Part shown: positions 19,964-29,844 of the stretch, one piece after another
Layout of the letters: each line of letters begins with the position of its first letter
How positions within the stretch are numbered: position 1 is the first letter of the stretch
DNA from: Massilia sp. PAMC28688
GTDB taxonomy: Bacteria > Pseudomonadota > Gammaproteobacteria > Burkholderiales > Burkholderiaceae_D
Direction: 5' to 3'
Length of the DNA stretch: 64,000 bases
Assembly (NCBI RefSeq): GCF_019443445.1
Contig: NZ_CP080378.1
Coordinates: 4,402,001 to 4,466,000 of the forward strand
Translations under genes and position numbers: made by a program
The notes under the pieces: model-generated
The model's database searches: none
Told to the model about the DNA's origin: nothing
Seen by the model: the letters and a program-made list of their open reading frames with translations, nothing else

Positions 19964-20911
19964 ATGGAACCGTTTGGCATCGTCACACTGATCCTGCTTG
20001 TCATCGCGCTGGTCTTCGTCTTCAAGACCATCAATGTCGTGCCCCAGCAGCACGCGTGGGTGGTCGAGCGTCTTGGCAAATACCACGCCACGCTGGCGCC
20101 GGGGCTGAACATCGTGATCCCCTTCATTGACCGCATCGCCTACAAGCATTCGCTCAAGGAGATCCCGCTCGACGTACCGCCCCAGGTCTGCATTACGCGC
20201 GATAACACGCAGCTGCAGGTGGACGGCATCCTGTACTTCCAGATCACCGATGCCATGCGCGCGTCCTACGGCTCGTCCAATTACCTGGCCGCGATCACCC
20301 AGCTGGCACAGACGACCCTGCGCTCGGTCATCGGCAAGATGGAGCTTGATAAAACCTTTGAAGAGCGCGAGCACATCAACACCCATATCGTCAACGCCAT
20401 CGACGAGTCGGCCGCCAACTGGGGCGTCAAGGTGCTGCGCTACGAGATCAAGGACCTGACGCCGCCCGAGGCGATCCTGCATTCCATGCAGGCGCAGATC
20501 ACGGCCGAGCGCGAAAAGCGCGCCCTCATCGCCGCCTCGGAAGGGCGCAAGCAGGAGCAGATCAATATTGCCACCGGCGAGCGCGAGGCGGCCATTGCCC
20601 GCTCCGAGGGCGAGAAGCAGGCATCGATCAACCGCGCCCAGGGCCAGGCGGCGGCGATCATTGCGCTGGCCGAGGCGAACGCCAATGCCCTGCGCCAGAT
20701 CGCTGCAGCCATCGACGAGCCGGGCGGGCATGACGCGGTCAACCTCAAGGTGGCCGAGCAATATGTGAATGCCTTTGGCAACCTGGCCAAGACCAACAAT
20801 GCCATCATCGTGCCGGCCAACCTGTCCGACATCAGCGGCCTGATTGCCAGCGCGATGACGATCGTGAAGACCCAAACAGCTGGCCCGGGTGTCGTCGTGA
20901 AACATCATTAA
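19964..20911 (+). CDS. qmcA: SPFH/stomatin-like membrane protein (QmcA type)
   Basis: 315 residues: one N-terminal transmembrane helix (residues 3-22), an SPFH/PHB domain (about 25-190; VVPQQHAWVVERLGKYHATL and KEIPLDVPPQ), then an alanine- and glutamate-rich coiled coil (about 190-260) of the stomatin type that drives ring-like oligomers. Family members localise to detergent-resistant membrane patches and associate with proteases such as FtsH. Operonic with the NfeD-like gene upstream. Shine-Dalgarno gaaagg precedes the ATG. Confidence 0.9.
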   Translation: MEPFGIVTLILLVIALVFVFKTINVVPQQHAWVVERLGKYHATLAPGLNIVIPFIDRIAYKHSLKEIPLDVPPQVCITRDNTQLQVDGILYFQITDAMRASYGSSNYLAAITQLAQTTLRSVIGKMELDKTFEEREHINTHIVNAIDESAANWGVKVLRYEIKDLTPPEAILHSMQAQITAEREKRALIAASEGRKQEQINIATGEREAAIARSEGEKQASINRAQGQAAAIIALAEANANALRQIAAAIDEPGGHDAVNLKVAEQYVNAFGNLAKTNNAIIVPANLSDISGLIASAMTIVKTQTAGPGVVVKHH

Positions 20912-20933
20912 GCCTTGCCAAAGTATCCTGGCG

Positions 20934-20939
20934 TATAAA
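20934..20939 (+). promoter_or_regulatory. Possible -10 element upstream of the lepB-like gene
   Basis: TATAAA in the 61-base gap between the SPFH and signal peptidase genes. A TTGCCA occurs at 20915-20920 but the 13-base spacing is too short for a sigma-70 pair, so only the -10 is suggested. Confidence 0.25.
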
Positions 20940-20972
20940 TTGTCTTACTCAACCAATAACAAGGAGTAAGCA

Positions 20973-21638
20973 ATGACACGCTGGCTGGCTGCAAACCGGG
21001 GCTTTGTCGCCTTTTTGATTCTGTTTGGCTTTTTCCGGACCGCGATTGCTGATTGGAATCCGATTCCGTCCGGTTCCATGCGGCCTGGCCTGCTGGAAGG
21101 GGATGTGGTCTTCGTTAACCGGCTCGCCTACAACGTCAAGCTGCCGCTGACGGACACCATCGTGGCGCGCACGGGCGAACCGCAGCGGGGCGATGTAGTG
21201 ACGTTTTCCTCGCCGTCGGACGGCACCCGCACCATCAAACGCATCATCGCGCTGCCGGGCGACGTGCTGGAAATGCGCGATGAACGGTTGATCATGAACG
21301 GTGTTCCCGCCAGCTATGCGCTGGTGGAGGCGGTGAGCGAGCAGGCCGGCCAGGGTCACACCGTGGCCCAGCGCGTTGATGAAGTGCTGGGCACCCAGCG
21401 TCAGCGGATTCAGCTCATGCCTGCCATGCCCGCCCGGCGCGACTTTGGCCCGGTGGTGGTGCCCGCCGATCACTTCCTGGTTTTGGGAGACAACCGGGAC
21501 AACAGCGCCGATTCCCGCTATTTTGGGTTCGTGCCGCGCAAGCTGTTGATCGGCCGGGCCGAGCGCATCCTGGTATCGGCCGACATCCATGGCAACTGGG
21601 CGCCGCGCGGCGAGCGCTTCGGCATGCCGCTGCACTAG
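20973..21638 (+). CDS. lepB: Signal peptidase I
   Basis: Membrane-anchored serine protease (family S26) that removes signal peptides from exported proteins. 221 residues, much shorter than E. coli LepB (324), with a single N-terminal membrane segment (about 10-27). The Ser-Lys dyad is S35 in PSGSMRPGL and K89 in GTRTIKRIIALPGD; the C-terminal box GDNRDNSADSRYFG is present. In this order the main lepB usually lies with lepA-rnc-era, so this may be a second paralogue; that is inference. Strong ribosome site aaggag 7 bases before ATG. Confidence 0.92.
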   Translation: MTRWLAANRGFVAFLILFGFFRTAIADWNPIPSGSMRPGLLEGDVVFVNRLAYNVKLPLTDTIVARTGEPQRGDVVTFSSPSDGTRTIKRIIALPGDVLEMRDERLIMNGVPASYALVEAVSEQAGQGHTVAQRVDEVLGTQRQRIQLMPAMPARRDFGPVVVPADHFLVLGDNRDNSADSRYFGFVPRKLLIGRAERILVSADIHGNWAPRGERFGMPLH

Positions 21639-21813
21639 TCAGGCGGCAGGTCCGTCCATGGGCGCAGGGTAGGTGTACGGACACGAGCCAGGGCAGGCTT
21701 GACCGCCAGGCAGCGCCAAAAAAGGCAGGGGCCAGCGAACATGCGGCTGTTTCGTTAGAATTCTGGTCCGGCGTCACGCATTTCGCGGTCCCGATGCTTC
21801 TTCAAGGACTGCA

Positions 21814-23028
21814 ATGCAGCGTCTGCTTACCGTGATTCTCGCTTGCCTGGGCATGGTCGGTGCCCTGGCCATCGATACCTATCTGCCATCTTTCCACGCC
21901 ATCGGGCGCGACTTTCAGGTCAGCCAGGTGGCGGTCCAGCAAAGCCTCAGCATCTTCCTGTTCACCTTTGCCTTCATGATGCTGTTTTACGGCACCTTGT
22001 CGGATTCTTTCGGGCGCCGCCCCGTCATTCTCACCGCGCTCGGCCTGTACACGGCCGCATCGATTGGCGCCGTGTTTGCGCCCAGCTACGGCTGGTTCCT
22101 GGCGTGCCGCGCGCTGCAGGGCCTCGCTGCCGGCGCCGGGTCGGTCATCGGCCAGGCCATCGTGCAGGACCGCTACGCGCACGACCAGCCGCAGGCGCAG
22201 AGAATCATGTCGCACATCATGATGGTGTTCGGCCTGGCCCCGGCCATTGCCCCGATCCTGGGCGGCTGGCTGCATGTCACCTTCGGCTGGCGCGCCACCT
22301 TCGTGTTCCTTGCCGTGTTTGGCGCCTTGTTAATGCTGGTGGTGATCAAAGCCCTGCCGGAAAGCTTGCCGCGCGAGCAGCGCCACGCCTTCCACGGTCT
22401 GGCCATCGCCCGCAATTACCTGAAAGTGCTGAAAAAGCCCCAGTTCCTGCTGATGTCGTGCGCGGTGGGCCTGGCCTTTGGCGGCCTGTCGCTGTATATC
22501 GGTTCGGCCGCCAACTTCATCATGGTCATCCTGCACTTGCCGGAAACGGCATTTGGCTGGCTGTTCATCCCCATGATCGGCGGCATGACGATCGGCTCGG
22601 CGTGGGGCGGCAGGGCGGCAGCGCGCATGGCGCCGCGCAGCATGATGTGGCTGGGCTTTGCCATCATGGGCACGGCCGGGGTGATCAACGTTGCCTACAA
22701 CTATATTTTCGCGGCAGAAGTGCCATGGGTGGTGTTGCCACTGGCAATCTACACCTTTGGCCTGGCAGTGGCCTTGCCGCCCATTCAAGTGGCGGCCTTA
22801 ATGCTGTTTCCCGACAACCGGGGCCTGGCCGCCTCGATGCTGTCATTCATCCAGATGATGCTGTTTGCCCTGGTGTCCGGGCTGGTGGCGCCCCTGCTGT
22901 TTGACAGCGCCTTCAAGCTGGCCTGCGGGGTGCTGGCCAGCGTGGTGGCCGGCTTTGCGTGCTGGCGCCTGAGCCTGCTCCTGGCCAGCCCGGCTGGCGT
23001 GCCGGTGCCGGGCGACAGGCGCGCCTAG
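21814..23028 (+). CDS. Bcr/CflA family MFS drug transporter
   Basis: Twelve-helix major facilitator (DHA1) efflux protein, 404 residues. N-terminal [14 protein letters not shown] is the Bcr/CflA signature, followed by the loop 2-3 motif [14 protein letters not shown] and the motif C-like [11 protein letters not shown]. Family members export bicyclomycin, chloramphenicol, sulfonamides or dipeptides; the substrate here is unknown. aaggac serves as ribosome site. The terminal CTAG is shared with smpB, which ends on the opposite strand. Confidence 0.9.
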   Translation: MQRLLTVILACLGMVGALAIDTYLPSFHAIGRDFQVSQVAVQQSLSIFLFTFAFMMLFYGTLSDSFGRRPVILTALGLYTAASIGAVFAPSYGWFLACRALQGLAAGAGSVIGQAIVQDRYAHDQPQAQRIMSHIMMVFGLAPAIAPILGGWLHVTFGWRATFVFLAVFGALLMLVVIKALPESLPREQRHAFHGLAIARNYLKVLKKPQFLLMSCAVGLAFGGLSLYIGSAANFIMVILHLPETAFGWLFIPMIGGMTIGSAWGGRAAARMAPRSMMWLGFAIMGTAGVINVAYNYIFAAEVPWVVLPLAIYTFGLAVALPPIQVAALMLFPDNRGLAASMLSFIQMMLFALVSGLVAPLLFDSAFKLACGVLASVVAGFACWRLSLLLASPAGVPVPGDRRA

Positions 23029-23474
23029 CGCGAATGCGTCTTCATGGCGGCAGCGACTTCCCGCTTGCCGTCGCGCTCTTTTTCGGTGGCGCGCTTGTCG
23101 TGCTGCTTCTTGCCCTTGGCCAGGCCGATTTCGCACTTCACGCGCCCACCCTTGTAATGCAGGTTGAGGGGCACCAGGGTATAGCCCGAGCGCTCGACCT
23201 TGCCGATCAGCTTATCCATTTCCGAGCGGTGCAGCAGCAGCTTGCGCGTGCGCACCGCTTCCGGGTGGGTGAAGGAGGAGGCCGTGGCAAGGGCGCTGAT
23301 GTGGGCGCCGAACAGGAACAGCTCGTCCCCGCGCACGACCACGTACGCTTCCTTGATTTGCACCCGCGAGTCGCGGATGGCTTTGACTTCCCACCCCTCC
23401 AGCACGACGCCCGCTTCGTAGCGGTCCTCGATGAAGTAGTCGTGAAAGGCTTTTCTGTTGTCAACAATGCTCAT
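23025..23474 (-). CDS. smpB: tmRNA-binding protein SmpB
   Basis: Binds tmRNA and delivers it to stalled ribosomes in trans-translation. 149 residues. Conserved beginning ([26 protein letters not shown]), the SEMDKLIGK helix and the basic C-terminal tail ([16 protein letters not shown]) that mimics mRNA in the decoding channel are all present. Divergent from ratA with a 76-base gap. Its stop codon overlaps that of the MFS gene. The ssrA gene itself was not seen in the window. Confidence 0.96.
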   Translation of the reverse strand: MSIVDNRKAFHDYFIEDRYEAGVVLEGWEVKAIRDSRVQIKEAYVVVRGDELFLFGAHISALATASSFTHPEAVRTRKLLLHRSEMDKLIGKVERSGYTLVPLNLHYKGGRVKCEIGLAKGKKQHDKRATEKERDGKREVAAAMKTHSR

Positions 23475-23550
23475 GAAATGGCTAAAATATGTGGTTCAGT
23501 TAAACTACTGGCAAAAGAGCGATTCCAACATCATAGCAAACGGTTGATTA

Positions 23551-23982
23551 ATGGCAGTAGTGCACAAAACAGTATTTCTCGGTTATAGCGCCGAGCAAAT
23601 GTTCGACCTGGTGGCCAAGGTCGAGGATTATCCGAAATTCCTTCCCTGGTGCGGCGGGGTGAAAGTGCTTGAGCGCACTGACGATACGCTGGTTGCCTGC
23701 CTTGCCATCCATTTCCATGGCGTCAAGCAGAGCTTCACCACGCGCAATCACAATACCCGGCCCACGCAAATGAAAATGAAGCTGGTCGACGGCCCTTTCA
23801 AGACCATGGATGGCACCTGGACCTTCAAGGCGCTGCGCGCCGACGCCTGCAAGGTGCAGTTTGACCTGCACTACGAATTTTCCAGCATGATCCTCGAGCA
23901 GCTGATCGGCCCCGTATTTGGCGTGATCGCCAACAGCATGGTCGATTCCTTCTGCAAACGCGCGGAAACCGTGTATGGCTGA
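23551..23982 (+). CDS. ratA: RatA family START-domain protein (ubiquinone-binding/ribosome-association type)
   Basis: 143 residues, one START/polyketide-cyclase-like fold. Typical N-terminus VHKTVFLGYSAEQMFDLVAKVEDYPKFLPWCGG, and the terminal helix ending FCKRAETVYG. The E. coli homologue was described as a toxin blocking 70S association; the family also includes Coq10-like ubiquinone chaperones, so the physiological role is uncertain. Overlaps rnfH by eight bases, the conserved ratA-rnfH arrangement, and lies divergent from smpB. Confidence 0.9.
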   Translation: MAVVHKTVFLGYSAEQMFDLVAKVEDYPKFLPWCGGVKVLERTDDTLVACLAIHFHGVKQSFTTRNHNTRPTQMKMKLVDGPFKTMDGTWTFKALRADACKVQFDLHYEFSSMILEQLIGPVFGVIANSMVDSFCKRAETVYG

Positions 23983-24262
23983 GATGCTCCAGGTCCAGGT
24001 CTGCTACGCCACGCCGCTGCGCGAAGTGCTGCGCGCGCTGTCGGTGGCGCAGGGCACCACGATTGCGCAGGCCATCGCGGCCAGCGGCATCCTGCACGAT
24101 ATTCCCGGGATTGATCTGGCGGTGCAGCCGGTGGGGCTGTATGGCAAGAAGCGGCCGCTTGACACGGTGCTGCGCGCGCACGACCGCATTGAAATTTACC
24201 GCGCCCTGGTGGCCGACCCCAAGGATTCGCGCCGCCGCAGGGCGGAAAAAAAGGCCGCGTGA
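23975..24262 (+). CDS. rnfH: RnfH family (UPF0125) ubiquitin-fold protein
   Basis: 95 residues of beta-grasp fold: begins LQVQVCYATPLREVLRALSV, contains the family motif IPGIDLAVQPVGLYGKKRPLD (seen as IPGIDL and VGLYGKK) and ends in a basic tail RRRRAEKKA. Overlaps ratA by eight bases; the pair is widely conserved but its function is not settled. Confidence 0.9.
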   Translation: MAEMLQVQVCYATPLREVLRALSVAQGTTIAQAIAASGILHDIPGIDLAVQPVGLYGKKRPLDTVLRAHDRIEIYRALVADPKDSRRRRAEKKAA

Positions 24263-24283
24263 GCGGCCCCTGTCTGTTTGCGC

Positions 24284-24799
24284 TTACTGGCAGTTTGCGG
24301 CAAGGAAGCGTGCAGTTTCCTTCATGTTGTCGGCCCGTTCCTTGTCGGACATGAATTCGGAGCGGCCCGCGCCGTTGCGGATGCGGATGCCGGAGTCGAG
24401 CTTGGCCTTGTTTTCCTGGGCCGCGCGGCAGGCATTGGCCTTGCTGTCGCTGGCCGCCGCCGCATCGGCCAGTTTCTTGTCCTGCACCGCCTTGTCGGCC
24501 TGGCGCTTGCGGTAATCCGCCTCGCGCTCGGCCAGGGTCAGCCCCTTGGTGGGCGCCGGCGCCGGGGCTGCGCTGGCGAGGGCCTCCTGCGCGGCAGCTT
24601 CGGCCTCCTTGGCCGCCGGGTCCTCGACCACGGCATTCATGGGCGCCCTGAGAATGTTCTTGGCCGGAATGGATGCCGGTGGCGGACGGTCCGACACTTG
24701 CTTGAGGCCCTTGGCATCGACCCACATCCATTGCGCCGGGGCGGCGCCGGCCGCGGCCAGCAGCGCTGCTGCAAGGGCACATTGTAAAGAACGCATCAT
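24284..24799 (-). CDS. DUF4124 domain periplasmic protein
   Basis: 171 residues from the ATG at 24799 (MRSLQCAL); an upstream ATG at 24817 adds six residues. Signal peptide with cleavage after APAQ-type Ala (near residue 23), then the DUF4124 core WMWVDAKGLKQVSDRPPP, a short all-beta domain common in beta- and gammaproteobacterial exported proteins. Rest is a Lys/Ala/Glu-rich helix with a proline-alanine hinge (APAPAPTK) and a conserved-looking C-terminus (GIRIRN...FMSDKERADNM) with two cysteines. Function unknown. Convergent with rnfH, 21 bases apart. Confidence 0.8.
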   Translation of the reverse strand: MMRSLQCALAAALLAAAGAAPAQWMWVDAKGLKQVSDRPPPASIPAKNILRAPMNAVVEDPAAKEAEAAAQEALASAAPAPAPTKGLTLAEREADYRKRQADKAVQDKKLADAAAASDSKANACRAAQENKAKLDSGIRIRNGAGRSEFMSDKERADNMKETARFLAANCQ

Positions 24800-24935
24800 G
24801 GTCGCCTTCGCCATCAAAATCTTTCCGTAGGTAATCTAATTGGTGATTTAACCGTGAAATGACGAGGCGGTCAACGTGTTCAATCGAATTGCGGCCATTT
24901 TGAGGCCCTGAGGCGACGGCATGGTGGAACTTCTG

Positions 24936-24941
24936 TATAAT
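24936..24941 (+). promoter_or_regulatory. Probable guaB promoter -10 element
   Basis: Perfect TATAAT, 27 bases before the guaB ATG, in the divergent gap with the DUF4124 gene. No good -35 is seen 16-18 bases upstream, as often in activator-dependent or stringently controlled promoters. Confidence 0.5.
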
Positions 24942-24959
24942 TCGCTTTTGCGCCAATAG

Positions 24960-26429
<1,470 letters not shown>

Positions 26430-26523
26430 GCAGCAGGACCGGCGCGGCGGCCAGTTCGCCGCGCTGCGGTTTTGCCGTGCCCCTTCCGCTTTACCTCTTC
26501 AGATACTTTTATAGCGCGCCTCC

Positions 26524-28134
26524 ATGCATTCAAAAATCCTCATCCTCGATTTCGGTTCCCAGGTCACCCAGCTCATCGCCCGCCGCGTGCGCGATGCCGG
26601 CGTCTTTTCGGAAGTGTTTCCGTATGACGTCAGTGACGAGTTCGTGCGCAACTATGGCGCTGCCGGCGTCATCCTGTCGGGCAGCCACAATTCCACGCTG
26701 GACGGCGAGTCGCCGCGCGCGCCGCAGGCCGTGTTTGAACTGGGTGTGCCGGTACTGGGAATTTGCTATGGCATGCAAACCATGGCGGCCCAGCTTGGCG
26801 GCAAGGTCGAGAATGGCGCCGTGCGCGAATTCGGCTACGCCGAAGTGCGGGCGCGCGGCCATACGGCGCTGCTCAAGGGTATCAACGATTTCGTGACCAG
26901 CGAAGGCCATGGCATGCTCAAGGTGTGGATGAGCCACGGCGACAAGGTGCTGGACATGCCGCCCGGCTTCAAACTCATGGGCGACACGCCAAGCTGCCCG
27001 GTGGCGGCCATGGCCGACGAAGCGCGCCGCTTCTATGCCGTGCAGTTCCATCCGGAAGTGACCCATACGAGCCAGGGCAAGGCCATCCTGGGGCGCTTCG
27101 TGCATGAAATCTGTGGCTGCAAGTCCGAGTGGAACATGCCGGACTACATTTCCGAAGCAGTTGCCAAGATCCGCCAGCAGGTCGGCAGCGACGACGTGAT
27201 CCTGGGCTTGTCGGGCGGGGTCGATTCGAGCGTGGCGGCGGCCCTGATTCACCGCGCCATCGGCGACCAGCTCACCTGCGTATTCGTCGACCATGGCCTG
27301 TTGCGCCTGGACGAAGGCAAGATGGTGATGGACATGTTTGCCAAGAACCTGGGCGTGAAGGTGCTGCGCGTCGATGCGGAAGACCAGTTCATGGGACACC
27401 TGGCCGGCGTGGCCGATCCGGAAGCCAAGCGCAAGATCATCGGGCGCGAGTTCGTGGAAGTGTTCCAGGTCGAGGCGGGCAAGCTCTCCAATGCCAAGTG
27501 GCTGGCGCAGGGCACCATTTATCCGGACGTGATTGAAAGCGCCGGCAAGGGCAAGAAGGGCCAGACCATCAAGAGCCATCACAATGTGGGCGGCCTGCCG
27601 GAAACGCTCAACCTCAAGCTGCTGGAGCCGCTGCGCGAACTGTTCAAGGATGAAGTGCGCAAGCTGGGCGTGGCACTCGGTTTGCCGCACGACATGGTGT
27701 ACCGTCATCCATTCCCGGGTCCCGGCCTGGGCGTACGCATCTTGGGCGAAGTGCGCAAGGACTTTGCCGACCTGCTGCGCCGTGCCGATGCCATTTTCAT
27801 TGAAGAGCTGCGCAATACGCCGTGCGAACTGCCGGCGCTGGAAAGCATCGATGCCGGCGAAGCGCCGCGTAACTGGTATGAAGCGACCAGCCAGGCGTTT
27901 GCCGTCTTCCTGCCGGTGAAGTCGGTGGGTGTGATGGGCGATGGCCGCACCTACGAATACGTGGTGGCCCTGCGCGCGGTGCAGACGCTGGACTTCATGA
28001 CGGCGCAGTGGGCGCATTTGCCGCACAGCCTGCTCGGCAAGGTGTCGAACCGCATCATTAACGAAGTACGCGGCATCAATCGCGTGGTGTACGATATTTC
28101 GGGCAAGCCGCCGGCGACCATCGAATGGGAGTGA
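26524..28134 (+). CDS. guaA: GMP synthase (glutamine-hydrolysing)
   Basis: Aminates XMP to GMP using glutamine and ATP. 536 residues. Class I amidotransferase domain (1-200) with catalytic C81 in GICYGMQ and the His/Glu pair in [11 protein letters not shown]-pyrophosphatase domain with P-loop [11 protein letters not shown]-terminal dimerisation domain ending KPPATIEWE. Paired with guaB as in most proteobacteria and followed by a terminator. Confidence 0.97.
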   Translation: MHSKILILDFGSQVTQLIARRVRDAGVFSEVFPYDVSDEFVRNYGAAGVILSGSHNSTLDGESPRAPQAVFELGVPVLGICYGMQTMAAQLGGKVENGAVREFGYAEVRARGHTALLKGINDFVTSEGHGMLKVWMSHGDKVLDMPPGFKLMGDTPSCPVAAMADEARRFYAVQFHPEVTHTSQGKAILGRFVHEICGCKSEWNMPDYISEAVAKIRQQVGSDDVILGLSGGVDSSVAAALIHRAIGDQLTCVFVDHGLLRLDEGKMVMDMFAKNLGVKVLRVDAEDQFMGHLAGVADPEAKRKIIGREFVEVFQVEAGKLSNAKWLAQGTIYPDVIESAGKGKKGQTIKSHHNVGGLPETLNLKLLEPLRELFKDEVRKLGVALGLPHDMVYRHPFPGPGLGVRILGEVRKDFADLLRRADAIFIEELRNTPCELPALESIDAGEAPRNWYEATSQAFAVFLPVKSVGVMGDGRTYEYVVALRAVQTLDFMTAQWAHLPHSLLGKVSNRIINEVRGINRVVYDISGKPPATIEWE

Positions 28135-28176
28135 TGCACCAGCCGGCAAGTGTCGGCATCTGCATCAGCCAACAAA

Positions 28177-28199
28177 AAAGCCCGTGACTCACGGGCTTT
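28177..28199 (+). terminator. Terminator after guaA
   Basis: Ten-base arms aaagcccgtg and cacgggcttt with a 3-base loop, preceded by an A run (28174-28179) and followed by TTT and further T-rich sequence (cttgttg). Works for guaBA and possibly, in reverse, for the convergent MFS gene ending at 28294. Confidence 0.8.
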
Positions 28200-28293
28200 C
28201 TTGTTGGGGCTGCCATTTGTTGTGGTGGCATTCGAGGAGAAAACAGCACCCCGGTTGCCCGCCGGCGCTGCCTTGTACGCCGCGCGGCGCTGC

Positions 28294-29640
28294 TTAGTCG
28301 AGTTCCTTGACCACCATCGACAGGCATGCGGCGATCAGCATGGACACGCCCGCCAGGATCAGCATCATGATCGCCTGGCCTTCAAAGAAGCGGGTCAGGA
28401 AGTAGCCCAGGGTCAGGCCGGACACCAGCTGCGGGATGACGATCGACATGTTGAACATGCCCATGAACATGCCCATCTTGTGGGCTGGCGTGGCGCAGGC
28501 CAGGATGGCGTAGGGCATCGACAGGGTGCTGGCCCAGGCCAGGCCAATGCCGATGAAGGGCAGCACCAGCATCGCAGGCGAGCTGACGAAATAGATCGAG
28601 ATAAAGCTCATGCCGCCCACGGCGAGCGCCACTGCATGGGCTGCCTTGCGGCTGGTCTTGCGTGCGATCACCGGCAGCAGGAAGGCAAAGGCAATCGAGG
28701 CCGCATTGTAGACAGCGCTGCACACGCCCCACCAGTCGGCGCCTTCATTGAAGAGGGCGGAAGTGGTGTCGGTGGTGCCGTAGATGTGCTGCGTAATGGC
28801 GGCGGTGGCATAGGTCCACATGGAAAACCAGGTGAACCAGGTAAAGAATTGCACCAGCGAGAGCTGCTGCATGATCTTTGGCATGTGGCGGTAGTCGCTG
28901 AAGAAGCTGGCGATGCCGCTCTTGCCCTGTTCGATCGGTTCGGCTTCCGGATGGTATTGGCGCACTTGTTCCGGCGAATATTCCTTGGTGCGAAACACGG
29001 TCCAGGCAACGGCGCCGAAAAAGGCGGCAGCGCCCAGGTAGAAAGCCAGCGTCACGGACGGTGGCGCTTCGCCGGCCGGCCCCGTGTTGGACACGCCAAA
29101 GGCGTGGGTCAGGATATAGGGCAGGGCCGACGCGACAACGGCGCCAATGCCGATGAAGAAGGTCTGGAATGCATACCCCTTGGTGACCTGTTCTTTCGGG
29201 AGCAAGTCGCCCACGAAGGCGCGAAACGGTTCCATGGCCACATTGATGGCCACGTCCAGGATCAGCAGCAGGGCAGCGGCCACCCACAGCGCCGTGGCGT
29301 TGGGCATGCCGCACAGTGCCAGCGAGGCAAACAGCGCCCCCAGGATGAAGTAGGGACGGCGCCGGCCCCAGCGGCCCCAGGTGCGGTCGCTCATGTAGCC
29401 AATGATGGGCTGCACCAGCAGGCCCGCCAGAGGCGCGGCAATCATGAGGTAGCCAATCTTGTCGAGCTCCGCACCCATGGTCTGGAAGATGCGGGGGACG
29501 TTGGCCTGCTGCAAGGCGAAACCGAACTGGATGCCGAGGAAGCCGAAGCTCATGTTCCAGATTTGCCAGAACGAGAGTGCTGGCTTTTTGACTGGCGTAA
29601 TCTTGTGCCCGACGTCGGCAACTTTAAGTGGGGTCTGCAT
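28294..29640 (-). CDS. MFS sugar transporter (SLC45/GPH-like)
   Basis: 448 residues, twelve predicted helices. The signature of the plant-sucrose-transporter/SLC45-like group is clear: GIQFGFALQQANVPRIFQ in helix 1, then GYMSDRTWGRWGRRRPYFI in loop 2-3, seen here as SDRTWGRWGRRRP. Bacterial relatives take up maltose or other disaccharides; the substrate is not provable here and no sugar hydrolase gene is nearby. ATG at 29640 is preferred (ggaacgag upstream); a TTG at 29661 is in frame. Transcribed away from a 204-base gap that precedes the diguanylate cyclase gene. Confidence 0.85.
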   Translation of the reverse strand: MQTPLKVADVGHKITPVKKPALSFWQIWNMSFGFLGIQFGFALQQANVPRIFQTMGAELDKIGYLMIAAPLAGLLVQPIIGYMSDRTWGRWGRRRPYFILGALFASLALCGMPNATALWVAAALLLILDVAINVAMEPFRAFVGDLLPKEQVTKGYAFQTFFIGIGAVVASALPYILTHAFGVSNTGPAGEAPPSVTLAFYLGAAAFFGAVAWTVFRTKEYSPEQVRQYHPEAEPIEQGKSGIASFFSDYRHMPKIMQQLSLVQFFTWFTWFSMWTYATAAITQHIYGTTDTTSALFNEGADWWGVCSAVYNAASIAFAFLLPVIARKTSRKAAHAVALAVGGMSFISIYFVSSPAMLVLPFIGIGLAWASTLSMPYAILACATPAHKMGMFMGMFNMSIVIPQLVSGLTLGYFLTRFFEGQAIMMLILAGVSMLIAACLSMVVKELD

Positions 29641-29844
29641 GTCTCGTTCCGAAAGGTTCAAATTGCTCGGTTATTGTAAGGGTAATGTAGTAAAGATACT
29701 CGATCCGCCAACTTATATCAAGCAATGTCCACACGGCCATGTCCAACCGTTGTAAGCGGAGCGGGCGCGGTGGCCACGAATCTACGTCTTAAAAAGTAGC
29801 TTAACTACAGAGGCAATGTAACATTCGCGTCAAGCACGCATCTT

